Source of the DNA: Spongilla lacustris
Taxonomy: Eukaryota > Porifera > Demospongiae > Spongillida > Spongillidae
Length of the DNA stretch: 64,000 nt
Assembly: GCA_949361645.1 (NCBI GenBank)
Contig: OX442415.1
Span: 1,620,226-1,684,225, forward strand
Direction of reading: 5' to 3'
Part shown: positions 45,786-58,600 of the stretch, in pieces
Layout of the letters: each line of letters begins with the position of its first letter
How positions within the stretch are numbered: position 1 is the stretch's first letter
Program-made: the position numbers and the translations under genes
The notes under the pieces: generated by a model
The model's database searches: none
Told to the model about the DNA's origin: nothing
What the model saw: the letters and a program-made list of their open reading frames with translations, nothing else

Positions 45786-47690
45786 TATCAACCTAATAAT
45801 TCCTAGCTACACGTTCATTGGTTGACTGATTGGCAGCAAATGGGGGCAAGGGGCAGGAGTACCCCACGAGCCTGTGTCCCTGTACCCAAACTCCCCGGCA
45901 GTGGTGGCACCAGCTAGTGCCGCTGACCACAACCGGGTGACCTGTGTACCAAAGCCAGGACACTGGTCAAGGCTTGGCTATCCAGGATTGTTGGGGAAGT
46001 CTGCAGGCACCAGGGTGACACTGGTCACCAACTGGGTGACCTGTGTACCAAGCCAAGATGCTGGTCCAGGCTTGGCTAGCCGGCTTTGTAGGGACAAGCT
46101 CACAGGGCTCCGCCCCCTGCCTTACTGTAATTGAATATGACCAGGAAATGCATCATACAGCAAAGTACAAATACATGTGGAGGGGAGGGTGGGAAAGGTG
46201 AAGCTCTCCAGCGCCTGTTGACCAGCAGCATGCACTGGAGTTGCGCATCATCTTTATATACATGCATACCCAGAGGCTGGCCGGCCGATTATACAACAAT
46301 AAGCGAACAAAGGGGCCATCGCCCAGCACCATCTAAGGCTACTCCACATCACAAAAATAAGGTTTGAGTGTGATGTGGTTACACGTGTACACAGGACTTA
46401 CTAGTGCCCATTAAAACCTGTTTAGCTCTCTAAACAGTACCATGTACACACATGCACAACACACACAATGCATACATGCACACACATGCACCCACACATA
46501 CAATGCATACATGCGCACGCAGGGGGGAGCGTCGATTAATAGGACTGCAAGACTGTTTGGGAAGGGGGAGGGGGCCTCACATTTAGCCAAATAAAATACA
46601 AAAGTGGGGGAGGGGGGTCCCCTCGCAATCAGGCATCAAACAAGGGGGATTGACCAACCCCCCTGGCTACAGGCCTGCATACACACACATGGTACACATG
46701 CACATACACACATGTATATTCACACATATACACACATTCACACATGTATATTCACACATATACACACATTCACACACACACACAATGCACACATTAACAC
46801 ACATGCACATGTGTGTATGTGTATAGCTTCATGTGCATACACATACACACATAGACAGAAATACTGTTGGACAGCAAATACACTCTGAGAGAAGTGCGCT
46901 TTTTTGCAATTGGAACTACATGTACTCAAAAGTCCTGTATAGCTTTCCTCACATTTGGGCAACGTGTATTCACAATTGTGATATATAAATATGTAAGGTC
47001 ATGCTAAAAATATATTTCATTGCGCATGCGTGACCTTTAGAAACACGTTCTGTTGTTTAGGAACAGGTAAGTAAGTACCGACTGTTTGGTAAGGTATTAG
47101 TTTTCTTCCAGCGTTGAGCGATGCATTTGAGTAAGACGAGTTGAGCGCTTTGAAGAGAGTTCATCGAGAACAGCAGTTCGCGATCGGACCGGAATCCCTG
47201 TTTATACGGTCTAGCTAAGGAAAATTCTGCTACTACCGCTCGCTGCGCTGCCTCACTAAAATGAGCCACTGCATAAGGCAGGTAAGTACCTTGTCGCGCT
47301 AAATAACGCCCTACCTTACCTTACAAAGGTCATATGACACGCTGGCTCTAGCAAGCCTTCCAGGTAAGCTTAACAATCGGTACGATTGACTCACCGATCC
47401 GCTTAGCGAACATAACCATCGTCGGACTGAGGGCTGCACCCAAGATTCAATTTAAAAGGTTAGACATGTCTCATATTGGAACCTGACCATTATATGTTGT
47501 GCTTTCTCCGTTTGTTTAGTGTCCGAAGGATGCAAAAAAACACTCCAGGACTACTCGATCGTCGTATAGGCCCTAAAGACATGTTTATAGTTTTGTTGTA
47601 TGATTGTATTTATTGTCAACTTTTTATTAAAATCATCAACTGTTGTTGTATAGTTTATTAATATCAATTTATGTTGTATCGTAAGATTAC
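45786..47690. other. No recognisable gene; repeats
   Basis: Near-duplicate stretches containing GGGTGACCTGTGTACCAA occur at about 45934 and 46033. A further CA-rich array lies at 46680-46860, and a CTGGCTACAGGCCTG MITE end at 46663. At 47040-47300 there are donor-like CAGGTAAGTA sites, but I could not link them to a protein. Confidence 0.4.
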
Positions 47691-47879
47691 GGTGCATGCA
47701 CGAACTATTGATACCTGTGTCAACACCCATTAGAGTGTTCTGGCTACACTTCAGGGGTGTTGGCTCTAACACCCTTGAGCGGTTACCACAACACTCCATA
47801 GGGTGTTATTCCTAAACAGGCGTACGAACACCCCTAAGGGTGTTGTGGCAACACCCTTTTTTTAACAGTGCGTATAAGC

Positions 47880-48600
47880 TTCTGCACATCTGCATGACTA
47901 GGTACTTGGATATCTTTTTCAAATTGATATTTTTGCAACAATTCGCATGGTTCTAAAAAGAGTAAAAATTGTGCATTCCAACGGTATATTACTTATTATA
48001 TCATCTTTTTTCATTCGGTCAATACGGCAGCATAAAGCGGTACTTTTGAATGTATGGAATTGAATGACCGCGCAAAAAAAAACTGTGCCGGTTTAACTTA
48101 TATTCGCTACATTGATCTTATATACCAAATATGCTACTGCAGCCAAATATATAAGGAGTAACTGCCACACATACCTGCATATAAAAATCCTTTTTAGAAG
48201 GTACTACAGCCGATATTATGCATAAAATCATGCCAAATATGCAGGCTGCTCATGGTAGCGATATAGAAACATATAGCCAAATGTATATATATCATGTTCT
48301 CGGAAACAAAATTTTACCATTCAATGAAAAAGGCATTTCACATGTCAGGAAAATCAACAAAAATAATATTTCCAGTAATACAGCTGTAATATGCATACTT
48401 TTTCATCTTCCCCTTCTTCCTCGATGTCTTCCTGTGTAGTTGGTGGCTTTGGGAACTTTACCAGTACTTTTCACTGCTATGATGCAGAATATTTTGTTTT
48501 TGCTCAGCAACTCTGTCGGTTAAGGTATTTTTGAAATGGTTAAGTATTGTTGACCTTACATATAAAAATGAATTCTGCAACTGAATACAGAAATCATATG
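47880..48600. other. No recognisable gene
   Basis: The DNA is AT-rich. A 73-codon frame at 48218-48439 has no recognised similarity. Confidence 0.35.
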
Positions 48601-48607
48601 AGTCAAG

Positions 48608-49098
48608 CTATATCACTGATGTGAAACATAGTCTTCTGTTTGACCAGAGGCTATAGCACCTACATGTAATTGCAGTACTGACATACAAAGTTACTGGCAC
48701 AGTGTGCACACTGATATGGAGGTCATTGATGTCCCATGCATCAACTGTTGTTGAGTCCCATGAAAGAGTGAGATTTTTATTTGCATACATTACTTCACTT
48801 ACCTGAATATCTCTGATGATCCCTAATTTACACATTTATAAACTGTATAACTATGAGGAAGACTATCAATAGTTGTACCCACCAATTCAAAAAGTATTGT
48901 GCTAATCACATTACACACATGTGTTATGGGTGCTCCATATTGGAGGCAATAGTAAATAGCCTTGCAGCAAGCAGTGCTATATGTCTTGCTATCATTTCTG
49001 GTCATGATGATATTTGAGCCTGATAATCGATGTAGCAATTCTTCATTACTTACATGTAATTCTATGTTTTGAACCAAATCAGTGATTTTGTTTTGCAA
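48608..49098 (-). pseudogene. Transposase-like relic of an unassigned family
   Basis: Two overlapping minus-strand frames, separated by a frameshift near 48835, read continuously. The first contains SNEELLHRLSG and YGAPITHVCNVISTILFELV; the second contains KLGIIRDIQVSEVM and NLTLSWDSTTVDAWDINDLH. The last motif resembles the catalytic-Asp region of uncharacterised transposon proteins in cnidarians and sponges, as I remember them. No ends were found. Family unknown. Confidence 0.4.
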
Positions 49099-49099
49099 A

Positions 49100-50470
49100 T
49101 TATCTTACATCCCTTGTGTACAGACAGCAACGTTTTATATTTACAATAAACTGCTGGTATGTGCCACTTATGAATTTCTTAATTTAGCTGTTTTATTAAT
49201 TTTAAGTTTAATCAGTTCTTAACATAAGGTGGATTGCACATTACATTTATCCAGCTCTGTATTCAAAATTGGTAGAGGAACAGCTACATTTTCAGCTGTG
49301 TCAACAGACACTATAAACTGCTCATTGCGAAACACCTGTAAAATTTTGACATTATGACGTATTGCCCACCGCAGCACATCAGGTGTAGTGTTGAGACTGC
49401 TTCCAGCAGAGTGCTTAATAATTATATGATACTTTTTGTATTTTCTAAACGTTGGGATGCTATGTTAGTGTGGATGTAAAAACACCAAGCCCCTTTCGTA
49501 TCATGGGTGCTTATACAGTTAGTTACGTTCATTAAATGTAATTCTTAAAAAATTCTTTTCAAATCATCAGCAACAGTCTTCATTATCCATGCAAGTACAC
49601 ACAGAAGTGTTGAATAAAAATATAGAATTTCATAAACATAGTATTAAAATACGAATAATAAGCTCACATTGCATGTTGCTATGACAAATTTTGATTAAAT
49701 TGGTTTGATTGATAAGTGCACTGCGCTAAATCAGAATCTCGAGATATGCAAAGCGCTTTTACTACATAAGCAGCAGAGTCTGAAAATAATCTAGCTAAAG
49801 AACCCACGGCAACGATAAGGTGCGTTTTATATAGAACACCTCTTTAACACTCTCTACCCACGTAAAAAAAAATATCTTTGTAACATTAAGGCAAATAAGT
49901 ATGACGTCCCACTGTCATAAAAGCTATTAGCTTTCACGATAATCGCATACCTTAAACCATATGAAGCCGTTCGTGGAGGCTTCGAGACAACACCCTGCGC
50001 ATCGTCTGATTGCCCTCATATTTAAATGAGTAATGCAACTAGGTGTCCTTAATGCCTTCATATGTATTTCATGGAACCCATTCAATGCGCTACAAAATTC
50101 TATAACCAGCAAACCATACCCTTTTTTGACACGCCCACAACTTACTACTGCGAATCATTTCACCGTATACAACGAATAGCTAATGCTAAAAGAAGCCATG
50201 GGCTACCTTTATAGAATACAGCAAGCACAACAGAACTCGAAACCAGCACAAACAATCGATCGCCACAAATCAATCCTCTCCGGCAGTCAAAAATTACGGC
50301 ACAATTTTTGGGAGACAATTTTTTACGGTAGTTACGTGATTTATCCAAGTACCTAGCATGACATGACTAAATGTATATATTAATAATAGTAGTCTGTATA
50401 CATGACTGTACGGTTTTAGATTACTGATTTGATGTACATGTGTGGTTCCTACACACACTATACTTAGGTG
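49100..50470. other. No recognisable gene
   Basis: Nothing beyond short unassigned open frames was seen on either strand. Confidence 0.35.
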
Positions 50471-50473
50471 GAA

Positions 50474-50630
50474 AGTTGGATTTACAATGAATTTACTATT
50501 AATCAAATGTGGTGTTTATTATGTGTTGTATTTCCGCTATAGTAAATGTGAAGCTCTCAAGTCTCACCATGTTTAGCAACACATATACACCACATTTGAT
50601 TAATAGTAAATTCATTGTAAATTCAACGTA
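50474..50630. mobile_element. Hairpin MITE (second copy at 60484-60662)
   Basis: GGATTTACAATGAATTTACT continues to about 50515 and is inverted at 50588-50630. The element at 60484-60662 has the same ends (GGATTTACAATGTATTTACT) and the shared interior motif TTCCGCTA..TAAATG, but is more diverged. Confidence 0.65.
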
Positions 50631-52349
50631 ACTTTTCACCTAGTGACATACAACAGAAGCAGTGCGCTTACAGCTGATCGTGTACTCCATGCACATACCT
50701 GCATGTGTTCTCTGTATGTCTAATATCCCATTCTTGACATGTAAATACGGCAGCTACAATTTGTATTACATGTATATGATATTGTACACATTTGTCATAT
50801 CAAATCTTCATATCTATTGGTGTGAGCATACAGAAAACCATATCACTCCACACACTGTATCTTTTTTTTCTTTTCTTGTGTCGTGCGCTTCATCTTCGTA
50901 CAGCTGAAAATTTTGTGCTCATTGCCATAACTAAGATGAGATATCATGGTATGGCCGGTGGGATTTATTAGGATAACTGCGTTCTTCCCTTCGCTTAATT
51001 CAGATCTGAACCTTGCCGCGAGGCTGATATTCCAAATATACGTATTCATTAATAGGCAGTATACCTTCTCCGGTCCTCTCAGCCTGAAGTATTACAAGGT
51101 CATGCAGATCAGAGTCATCAGATGCACAACCAAGGTGCTTATAACAAAGAGAATAAGAGTGCATGTATATTATCAAGAAAGTCAACACGTGAAGTAAAAT
51201 CGAATGATGAAAGTTTCCTGGGTACTCATGTATGGAATGTAATTCGTGCCCAAATTATTACAACATCCTTTGTAGAAACACCGCTACACAACAAGACCAC
51301 AGCACTGTGTGTTTCATTGCTCGTGCGTGCTGCGCGGAATTTCTGACTTACCGCATATCCATTTATACATATCTGACCACAGCCTGCGCTGCGCGCAATA
51401 TCTGATCTTACCGCATATCTGTATTAAGCTTATACATGTATGGGCAATTCGCAAATCAATTTATTCTAAACTTGCCTAGTATTAAACGTTTTAAAAATAT
51501 TACTAAGGTATGTTTGTAGTGCTCTACGAAGAGAATACGCAACAGTTTTAGAACTTGAATTGCGCCGGTGTCTCCTTTCGTCGATACCAGCATGGATTGT
51601 TTTGATTATGCGGGAAACATAAGTTTCTGATACGGTTACTGTCCTTTTTTTTTCTAAAGAAAGCTATTTCTGGTAAGGAGACCGCCCCCCCCCCCCCCCC
51701 CCCCCCCCCCTCCCCATATTTCCAATCCATTCTTATTCCGGGCTTTATTTCACGCAGCTGCCATTGATATCGAAGGATCTCACCGGGTTGTGGTGACGAG
51801 TACAGCCGGATTTATCGAATATATAGGCCTACCACTCGTCCGTCTCCACGCTTCTGGCACCACGGAATGGAAACCAACTGTATCTACTAGTCATACCTGA
51901 AATTATTAATTCGGTCTGCCATTGTTAAGGCAATTCTGTTAACAAAATGAGGGGGTAACCCCAGGGGCTCACTACACAGCAATTTTGCTCTCCCTACTGC
52001 CTCCTCTACCTGTCTCCCTTCCCTTTCCCTCGCTCACTACCTACATATAGACCACACTGATTCCATCTTAAGGGGCCTGGGCTCCTGCATTTCACCCTTA
52101 TGGCAGTCAGCAGTACCCGTCCAGAGCTGCTCCCAAGCTTGTGTACAGTGGAGCACCAACAGCTGCAGGCACTTCACAAGGAGTTTTTGTCAGCAGCTGG
52201 TTGGCAGGCACCAGCTACTTGGGTCAGTATTCCAAAGCAGCTATCCACAACAGATGTGATGCCAGAGGGAAGGAGAACTTGATCAGCAGGTGCGCCAAAC
52301 AAATAGATTATTTTATTATTGTATTTATTATTATTTTAATAGATTTTAT
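50631..52349. other. No recognisable gene; poly-C tract at about 51685-51711
   Basis: Several short open frames lack recognised similarity. The poly-C tract is part of the G/C-run elements common in the window. Homology with copy A begins at about 52350. Confidence 0.4.
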
Positions 52350-52577
52350 CAAGCTTCATTTCTAACCCTACCGAATCCTGCATGTGGCCACAAAAGGACA
52401 TTCATATCGATTCAGCACAATGTATAATACTTTAAAGCACAATTTCAATAAAGGCACTGTTGTATGTTGCACATCAATTGAATGTATTGCTAACAAACAA
52501 CTATGATATGTCCATCCATCATCTTCTAGTACAGTTCACATTATGCGTATCTTATGTACATAATTAATTACTTGCAG

Positions 52578-52698
52578 TTACAGCTCTTCAGCAACACTTT
52601 TGACAAGGCCAGATAAAAGCTCTAACTTTGAAACAAGCTGCACAAATGTTGGACGAGCTTGTGGGTCATATACCCAACAACTTTTCATCAATTTGAAA
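52578..52698 (-). CDS. RTK B last exon (kinase C-lobe end, stop)
   Basis: This 121-nt exon encodes [18 protein letters not shown] and a short tail ending in SVAEEL, with TAA at 52580-52578. The acceptor is CAG after a T-run. Confidence 0.87.
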
Positions 52699-55600
52699 CT
52701 GAAAAAATATATTGGTAATTGGAAATCCATCATTACACATCTTTCACTCACATGGTATCAGGACAAAGATTTGGTTGTTGCAGTCTCAGTCCTTTTTCCA
52801 AATGGTCAAGCATTTCAAAGTTCTCCACACCAGGGTAAGGGGTTGTTCCAATGCTGAACACCTCCCAGCATGTCACCCCATATGCCCACTGGCGATTAGG
52901 ATAAAAGGAAGGAAAGTGAAATCAACCTCGCATATGCTCTTTATTATGTGAATCAAACATGCTATAATATTGCTTGAGATGAAATATCTCTGCTGGCATT
53001 AGTGAGGTGGCCAACACATATATATTTTGAACACACAATGCTAAGCGTCAGAAATTAATCAACTGTATTGAAATCCAAGAGATCAAATTTCCTTCACTTT
53101 GTACTTGCTCTTATGTTTTCCCATAAGGCCACCAAAAATAAAAATAAAATCATTGACAAATGCATTGTGCATTTTACAAGTAACCCAATGAATGAACCTT
53201 AGTTAACATCAAATATGCCTTGACCAAAGTCATTTTTATGAAAAGAAGTTTATTGGAATCATAAATATTTAACTCACAACATCAGATTTTTCAGTACTAA
53301 TTCCATCACGTATCATCTCTGGAGGCATCCATTTGACTGGACACTTATTGTTTTTTGTCGGCCTGTAGTAATTTTCCATATATATGTCTCTAGACAGTCC
53401 AAAGTCTCCAACTTTGATCACCAGATCAATGTCCACCCTATAAATATGCAAAGTGCATTCACACAAAGTTTGTTTTATAATAATAACTGCAAGCTCTGGT
53501 TGGTAAAATTACAACTGGAATTGGCATGTTTTTTTATTACTTACTCAATTATTGCTGTTGCATATGAACTATAAAAGCTAAAATCAATTTATAACCACTG
53601 CATAACCATTGTGACAATCATGTGGCATTCAATTATCATTTGTTTAGTGCCACTTCATTTATACTATAAAGAGCTTGTATCTGAAAAAAATAACTAATGA
53701 TCATGATCACGAAGAACAAATATTAAACTAGAAATGTAAATGGCATTATTATGGAAAGAATATCATGAGGAGTCATGATCATATTTAAATGAAATGATCA
53801 TTGGTCATGTGATTAAATGATTCATGTACACTCACAAGCAGTTCCTTGCTGCAAGGTCTCTGTGGACAATTCTTTTATCAGCCAAGTAGCTCATCCCTTT
53901 TGCAATGTCCAAACACATGGAAATCAGAATATTGCAAGGGAATCCCTGTACAATAAGGGAGTCACAAATGTATATATATAAAATATAATTTATATTATAT
54001 ATATACATGTATACAAAATCAATAGAACCATTGAAACTTGCCTCTGGGTATTGATCTATCATTTCATATCTCCTTGCCTGCTGTAGGTATTTCTTGAGGT
54101 TCCCATTAGCCATGAAGGGAAGCACCATAAGTGGCACACCATTGGGTGAGTTCAGGCACATTCCCACCAATCCCAAAACATTGGGATGATCAAAGGATTT
54201 CATTGAAGTACATTCTTCTAAGAAAGCTTTTATAATATCTTCAGAGTAAGTATCTGAAAGAACCATATATGTCTTTGCTGAATGTGACACATAAAACCTT
54301 GTGTTATTTACTGCTACGAAAAAAAAATTATGCAGGCACTAGATTGATACATAGATTGTAAGAGGGCAAACATTGTAGACATTCAATATAACTGTATGCA
54401 ACTTCATTACTTAATAACCATACTCTTAGTGGACTTCACAGCCACTTCTTGGGTTGGGCCATCTTTTGTAGTCAATGTAGCATGATACACAACACCAAAT
54501 TCTCCTGAATAAAGGTATGTACAAGTTAAACATTGTGTCAGTGCTGGAGAAAATATGCATACCTGAACCACATGGCTGCTCATCCATTTGGAGCTGATCA
54601 AAACTGACCAAAATGTCTTCAAAATGTTGTCTATAATATTCTACTATACTTTTTCTTGTTTTCATATGGCCAGCAGTTGTTTCTTGAATAAAAATTTGTA
54701 TTGTCACCAATGGTATGCAAAGAATACATCACATACCAAAGCTGTAAATGTGTGTAGTACTAACTTCTATGGTTGAATTAGACATCCTGATTCGTTCTCT
54801 AGGAAAGGGCAATTGGTGTTAAAGTGGCTTCCTTTTAGTCACATACATATAGGTCATAAATAACTGAACTATATTATAATGTCAATGGAATTCATGAGCA
54901 AAAGATTATGATATTCCATTCTGGGTTAAATTTTGATTTATGTTAGCAATCAACCTCTGATTGAGGTTACATCAACCATCTACAGTCTCCTTAGTCTCAT
55001 CCTCATGAGGCAGAATGCCAGGGCAATTTTGGCCAGATGTGTCTCACCAACTACATATTGTGACTTTTAGTTGTAGTGTTTTAATAAACAGTTGTGAGTA
55101 GGTCCGACATAGTATAGTAAAATGTTGCTACATGTATTGTTATTATATTATTTGTCAAGGAAAAAAAATTATTGTTAGCAGAAGTGCGTTCTCCCATCTT
55201 CTAAGCACAGAGGAAGAAACCCTTAAGCCCACCTCCATTGAGGTCTTGTGCAAACTTTGGTCTGACAATGAGTTTGGACACCTGTGGAACCTAGCAAAAG
55301 GAAACAACTCCCACTTCCGCAGTAGACAGACCTCTGCTGAAGAACCACAGAGGTTGATAGAATCAGCCATCTCATTAGCTAAGGCATGCAGGTACATGTA
55401 TGTTTGGGAAAGCTTGTGGCATTCTTCTCTCAGCAGGCATAGCTCCAAATAATGACCATACATGGAAGCTTTTGCTTTCCAAGCATACAAGTTGCCCACC
55501 TCCACATGTTCCCCAGGTTACAACTGCTCCAATATCTATTGGTCCTGATTTCAACATCCTTGGAGTCCTGCAGTCATTTCCACAGGGATCAGCTGCAGGT

Positions 55601-58600
55601 CCATCAGGCCTCAGAATCCAGAATCTTCTAGATGCAGCAGGCATTCCTTTACCTACTTCAATATGTTCCTCACTCAGGGACTTAGTCAATCTCCTGTCAT
55701 CTGGCAAGGCACCATCTTCTGTCTCTAACTTTCTGGCTGGTGGCAGTTTGACTGCCCTGAAACCTGGCTGTCTTCCTGATGTCAGACCTTTTGCCTTTGG
55801 GGAAGCTTCGAGGAGGTTAACTGGGAAGTGCTTATGTACCTTGATAAAGAACAAGGCCTCAGATTGTTTTCAGCCTCTTCAGTTTTGGGTAGCCTGCACT
55901 TCAGGATCAGAGAAAGTAGTACATGGCCTCAGGGCATGCATGGATAAGCACTGGGAGGATGATGATTTTGCAGTAGTAAAGGTGGACATGCACAATGCTT
56001 TTAATTTGGTCTCCAGAAATGCCATACTAGATTAATGCGCTCTCCATTTCAACAAGCTTTTACCCTGGGCCACATGGTGCTATGCTACTCATCCCTATGT
56101 GGGTCACATCTCCTCAGAAGCAGGTGTCCAACAAGGGGACCCCCTGGGCCCCCTGCTCTTTGCACTTGTTCTGCAGAGGATTGAAAATGCCTTTGATGCT
56201 GATGATGACTGTGTCCACATACTCTGTCAAGCCTGGTACCTTGATGATGGGACATTAGCCGGCAAGACATCTGCTATCCTTCATGCTCTTTCTCTGTTAG
56301 ATTCTATTGGAACAGCCCTTGGCAATTTTGTAATTTTGTCCAAATGTTAGGTGTACCTCACCTTGTCTTACTTGGTGCTCCTATAGGGGACTACCTTTTC
56401 TGTGAAAATTATGCAGCTTCAAAGCATTCAGAGGCCATGAGGTTGTTATCAGACTGGTAGACGTAGGGGCCTCTGACCCTCAGGTGGCCTTGACTCTGCT
56501 TCCTTTGTGTGGGAGCTATTGTAAATTAATCCATTTGGCTAGAGCTACCCCACCTAATTTAATCTCAGAGGCACTTGAGCTGTTTGATGTTGAGGTTAGG
56601 CAATGCTTCACACAGAGCATAGCTGTAGAAGTTACTGATCGTGCATGGCAGCAGGCCCAACTGAATCTAAGTCACGGAGGTCTTGGGCTCCGCTCAGTTT
56701 CCCACCACTTCTCAGCTGCCTTTATTGCCTCCTTTTGTGCTTCCAGCTTTGGTGATGCCCAGAATCCACACCTATCTCATGCGGTTGATTTCTTCAACAC
56801 TTTAGTCTCCCCGTCTGAGGTAATCTCTGTGGTAGCAATCACAGCCTCATCCATCCACCAAAGGGTACTGTACATGTCAAAGAAACTAGAGGACCACCAG
56901 TTCTCATTGTTGTTGGAAACATCATCACCTGCCAACAAGGCTCGGCTGCTCTCTGTGTCAGCACCTCATGCTGCATCCTGGCTACTAGTCACACCTTCTT
57001 CTGGTCTAGACTTTCACCTTGACCCTAATGAGCTGCAAATTTCGATCCAATGGTGGCTAGGGATGGACACTACTAGAGATTCTTCATGTTCTGGCATAGC
57101 TCTTGATCGCCTAGGCAACCATGCTTCTATCTGTAAACGGGGTGGTGATGGCATAACTCACCACAACCATCTGCAAAATGTTCTTGTAGAATTCTGCCAT
57201 CGCGCACATCAAGGAGTGATAGTTGTATCAGGCAGTGGCCTTACACCAGACCTAAGTCATATCCGGCCAGCAGATGTACTTGTCCTCAATTGGGAGAGAG
57301 GGAAACACGCTGCCCTTGACATCACTGTGACCTCTCCCTTAATCCCTTCCATCCTAACAGTAGCAAGCTTGTCTGAAGGGGCTGCAGCAGAGGAGGCAGA
57401 GGCCTGGAAGCACAGAGCAAATGACCCCTAGTGTTCAGAGCTGGGTTGGGTGTGTATCCTTCTGGCAGTGGAGATGCATGGAAACTGGGGAAGGGAAGCC
57501 CTAACCACCTTCTCTCGCCTGGCCTCTCACCTGGCCATCACCACTTCCTCCTACAAAGGTAAGGTGCTCACGGAAATGTGCAGCAGGCTGAACTTCACCC
57601 TGGTCAGGGCGGTGGCTAGGGCCTTACTGGCAAGGTGTGCACCCTCCCTTGGCCTCATGGACATCCTTTGAACATTCCTATATGTACTGTAGTGCATTTT
57701 TTATTAGCTTATATTTGTTGTAGTTTCAATAATGTTATAAGGAATTTTATTATTTTTAAAAATTGAAAAATTAAATAATTATGCATATGCCTACATATAT
57801 GTATGTTGTGAATGCATTGCTCCATATGCACATAACACTTTTTTTATACATTCACCTATGCACTGAAATCATAATACTCATCCACATACATGTATGCAGA
57901 TAAACCACAAAAGTGAATAATCATTGTACACATACATCTGTACCAAGATTAATCATTCTACACATTCACCTATACAGCACAGGATTAACATATGTGAGGC
58001 AGATGTAAAAGGTCACCAATCTACTATATCTGCCTCATTATTTTGATGATGTGTAGTAACAAGTGTTGATGTACATATGTGTAACTTGATGGGGCCGTAC
58101 TAAGAGTAGATGCTAGCCCTTTATAATAACATATAAGCTGAAATTAACCGAGGTTCTTGAAATGCTGATTGCATGATAAATATGATAAATAGAGTTTGTC
58201 TTTTTTTTCCTGGAAGTAATGACGCTGTTCAAAAATAGCCTATGGATAGTTCCTTATCATGTGGAACATTGCTGTACCTTGATGCTCTTTGCTTGGTTTT
58301 TCGGCAAACAGCAACAGAAATGATAATGATGATCAGAATGAGGACTGCCATGCCAACAATGGAGACTGGCACACCTATTGCAAGGGCCTCTGATGAGGAA
58401 AAATAAAAAAGATCAATAATGATTATGAACAAGTGCAAAGAAAACATGACGAAAATGATGCCAAATGCAAGGAGCTAGGGTGGATTTGTGTCCCCATGGT
58501 GTTTGAGGCATATGGTGCTTGGGAGACAGAAGCAATGGAGTCATTTTCACTTCTGGCCTCTCGCCTTATAACTATATCTAGCTTCAACAGGGCTAAGGCT

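Larger units (their letters stand above)
40619..47870. mobile_element. Putative 7.25-kb element with CACTGTTAAAAAAA ends
   Basis: CACTGTTAAAAAAA at 40619 is matched by its inverted complement ending at 47870. Each end is followed inward by about 200 bp packed with GGGGTGTT motifs in both orientations (40634-40850 and 47700-47860). The flanking octamers CGTACGCG and CGTATAAG agree at 5 of 8 positions, so a target duplication is possible but not proven. A younger complete hAT element is nested inside at 41228-44108. No transposase for the outer element is visible. It could be non-autonomous, or the two ends could belong to separate elements. Confidence 0.5.

Noticed and set aside
51548..51730. 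Glycine-rich minus-strand frame
   Set aside because: It is produced by the poly-C tract at about 51685-51711 and has no other support.
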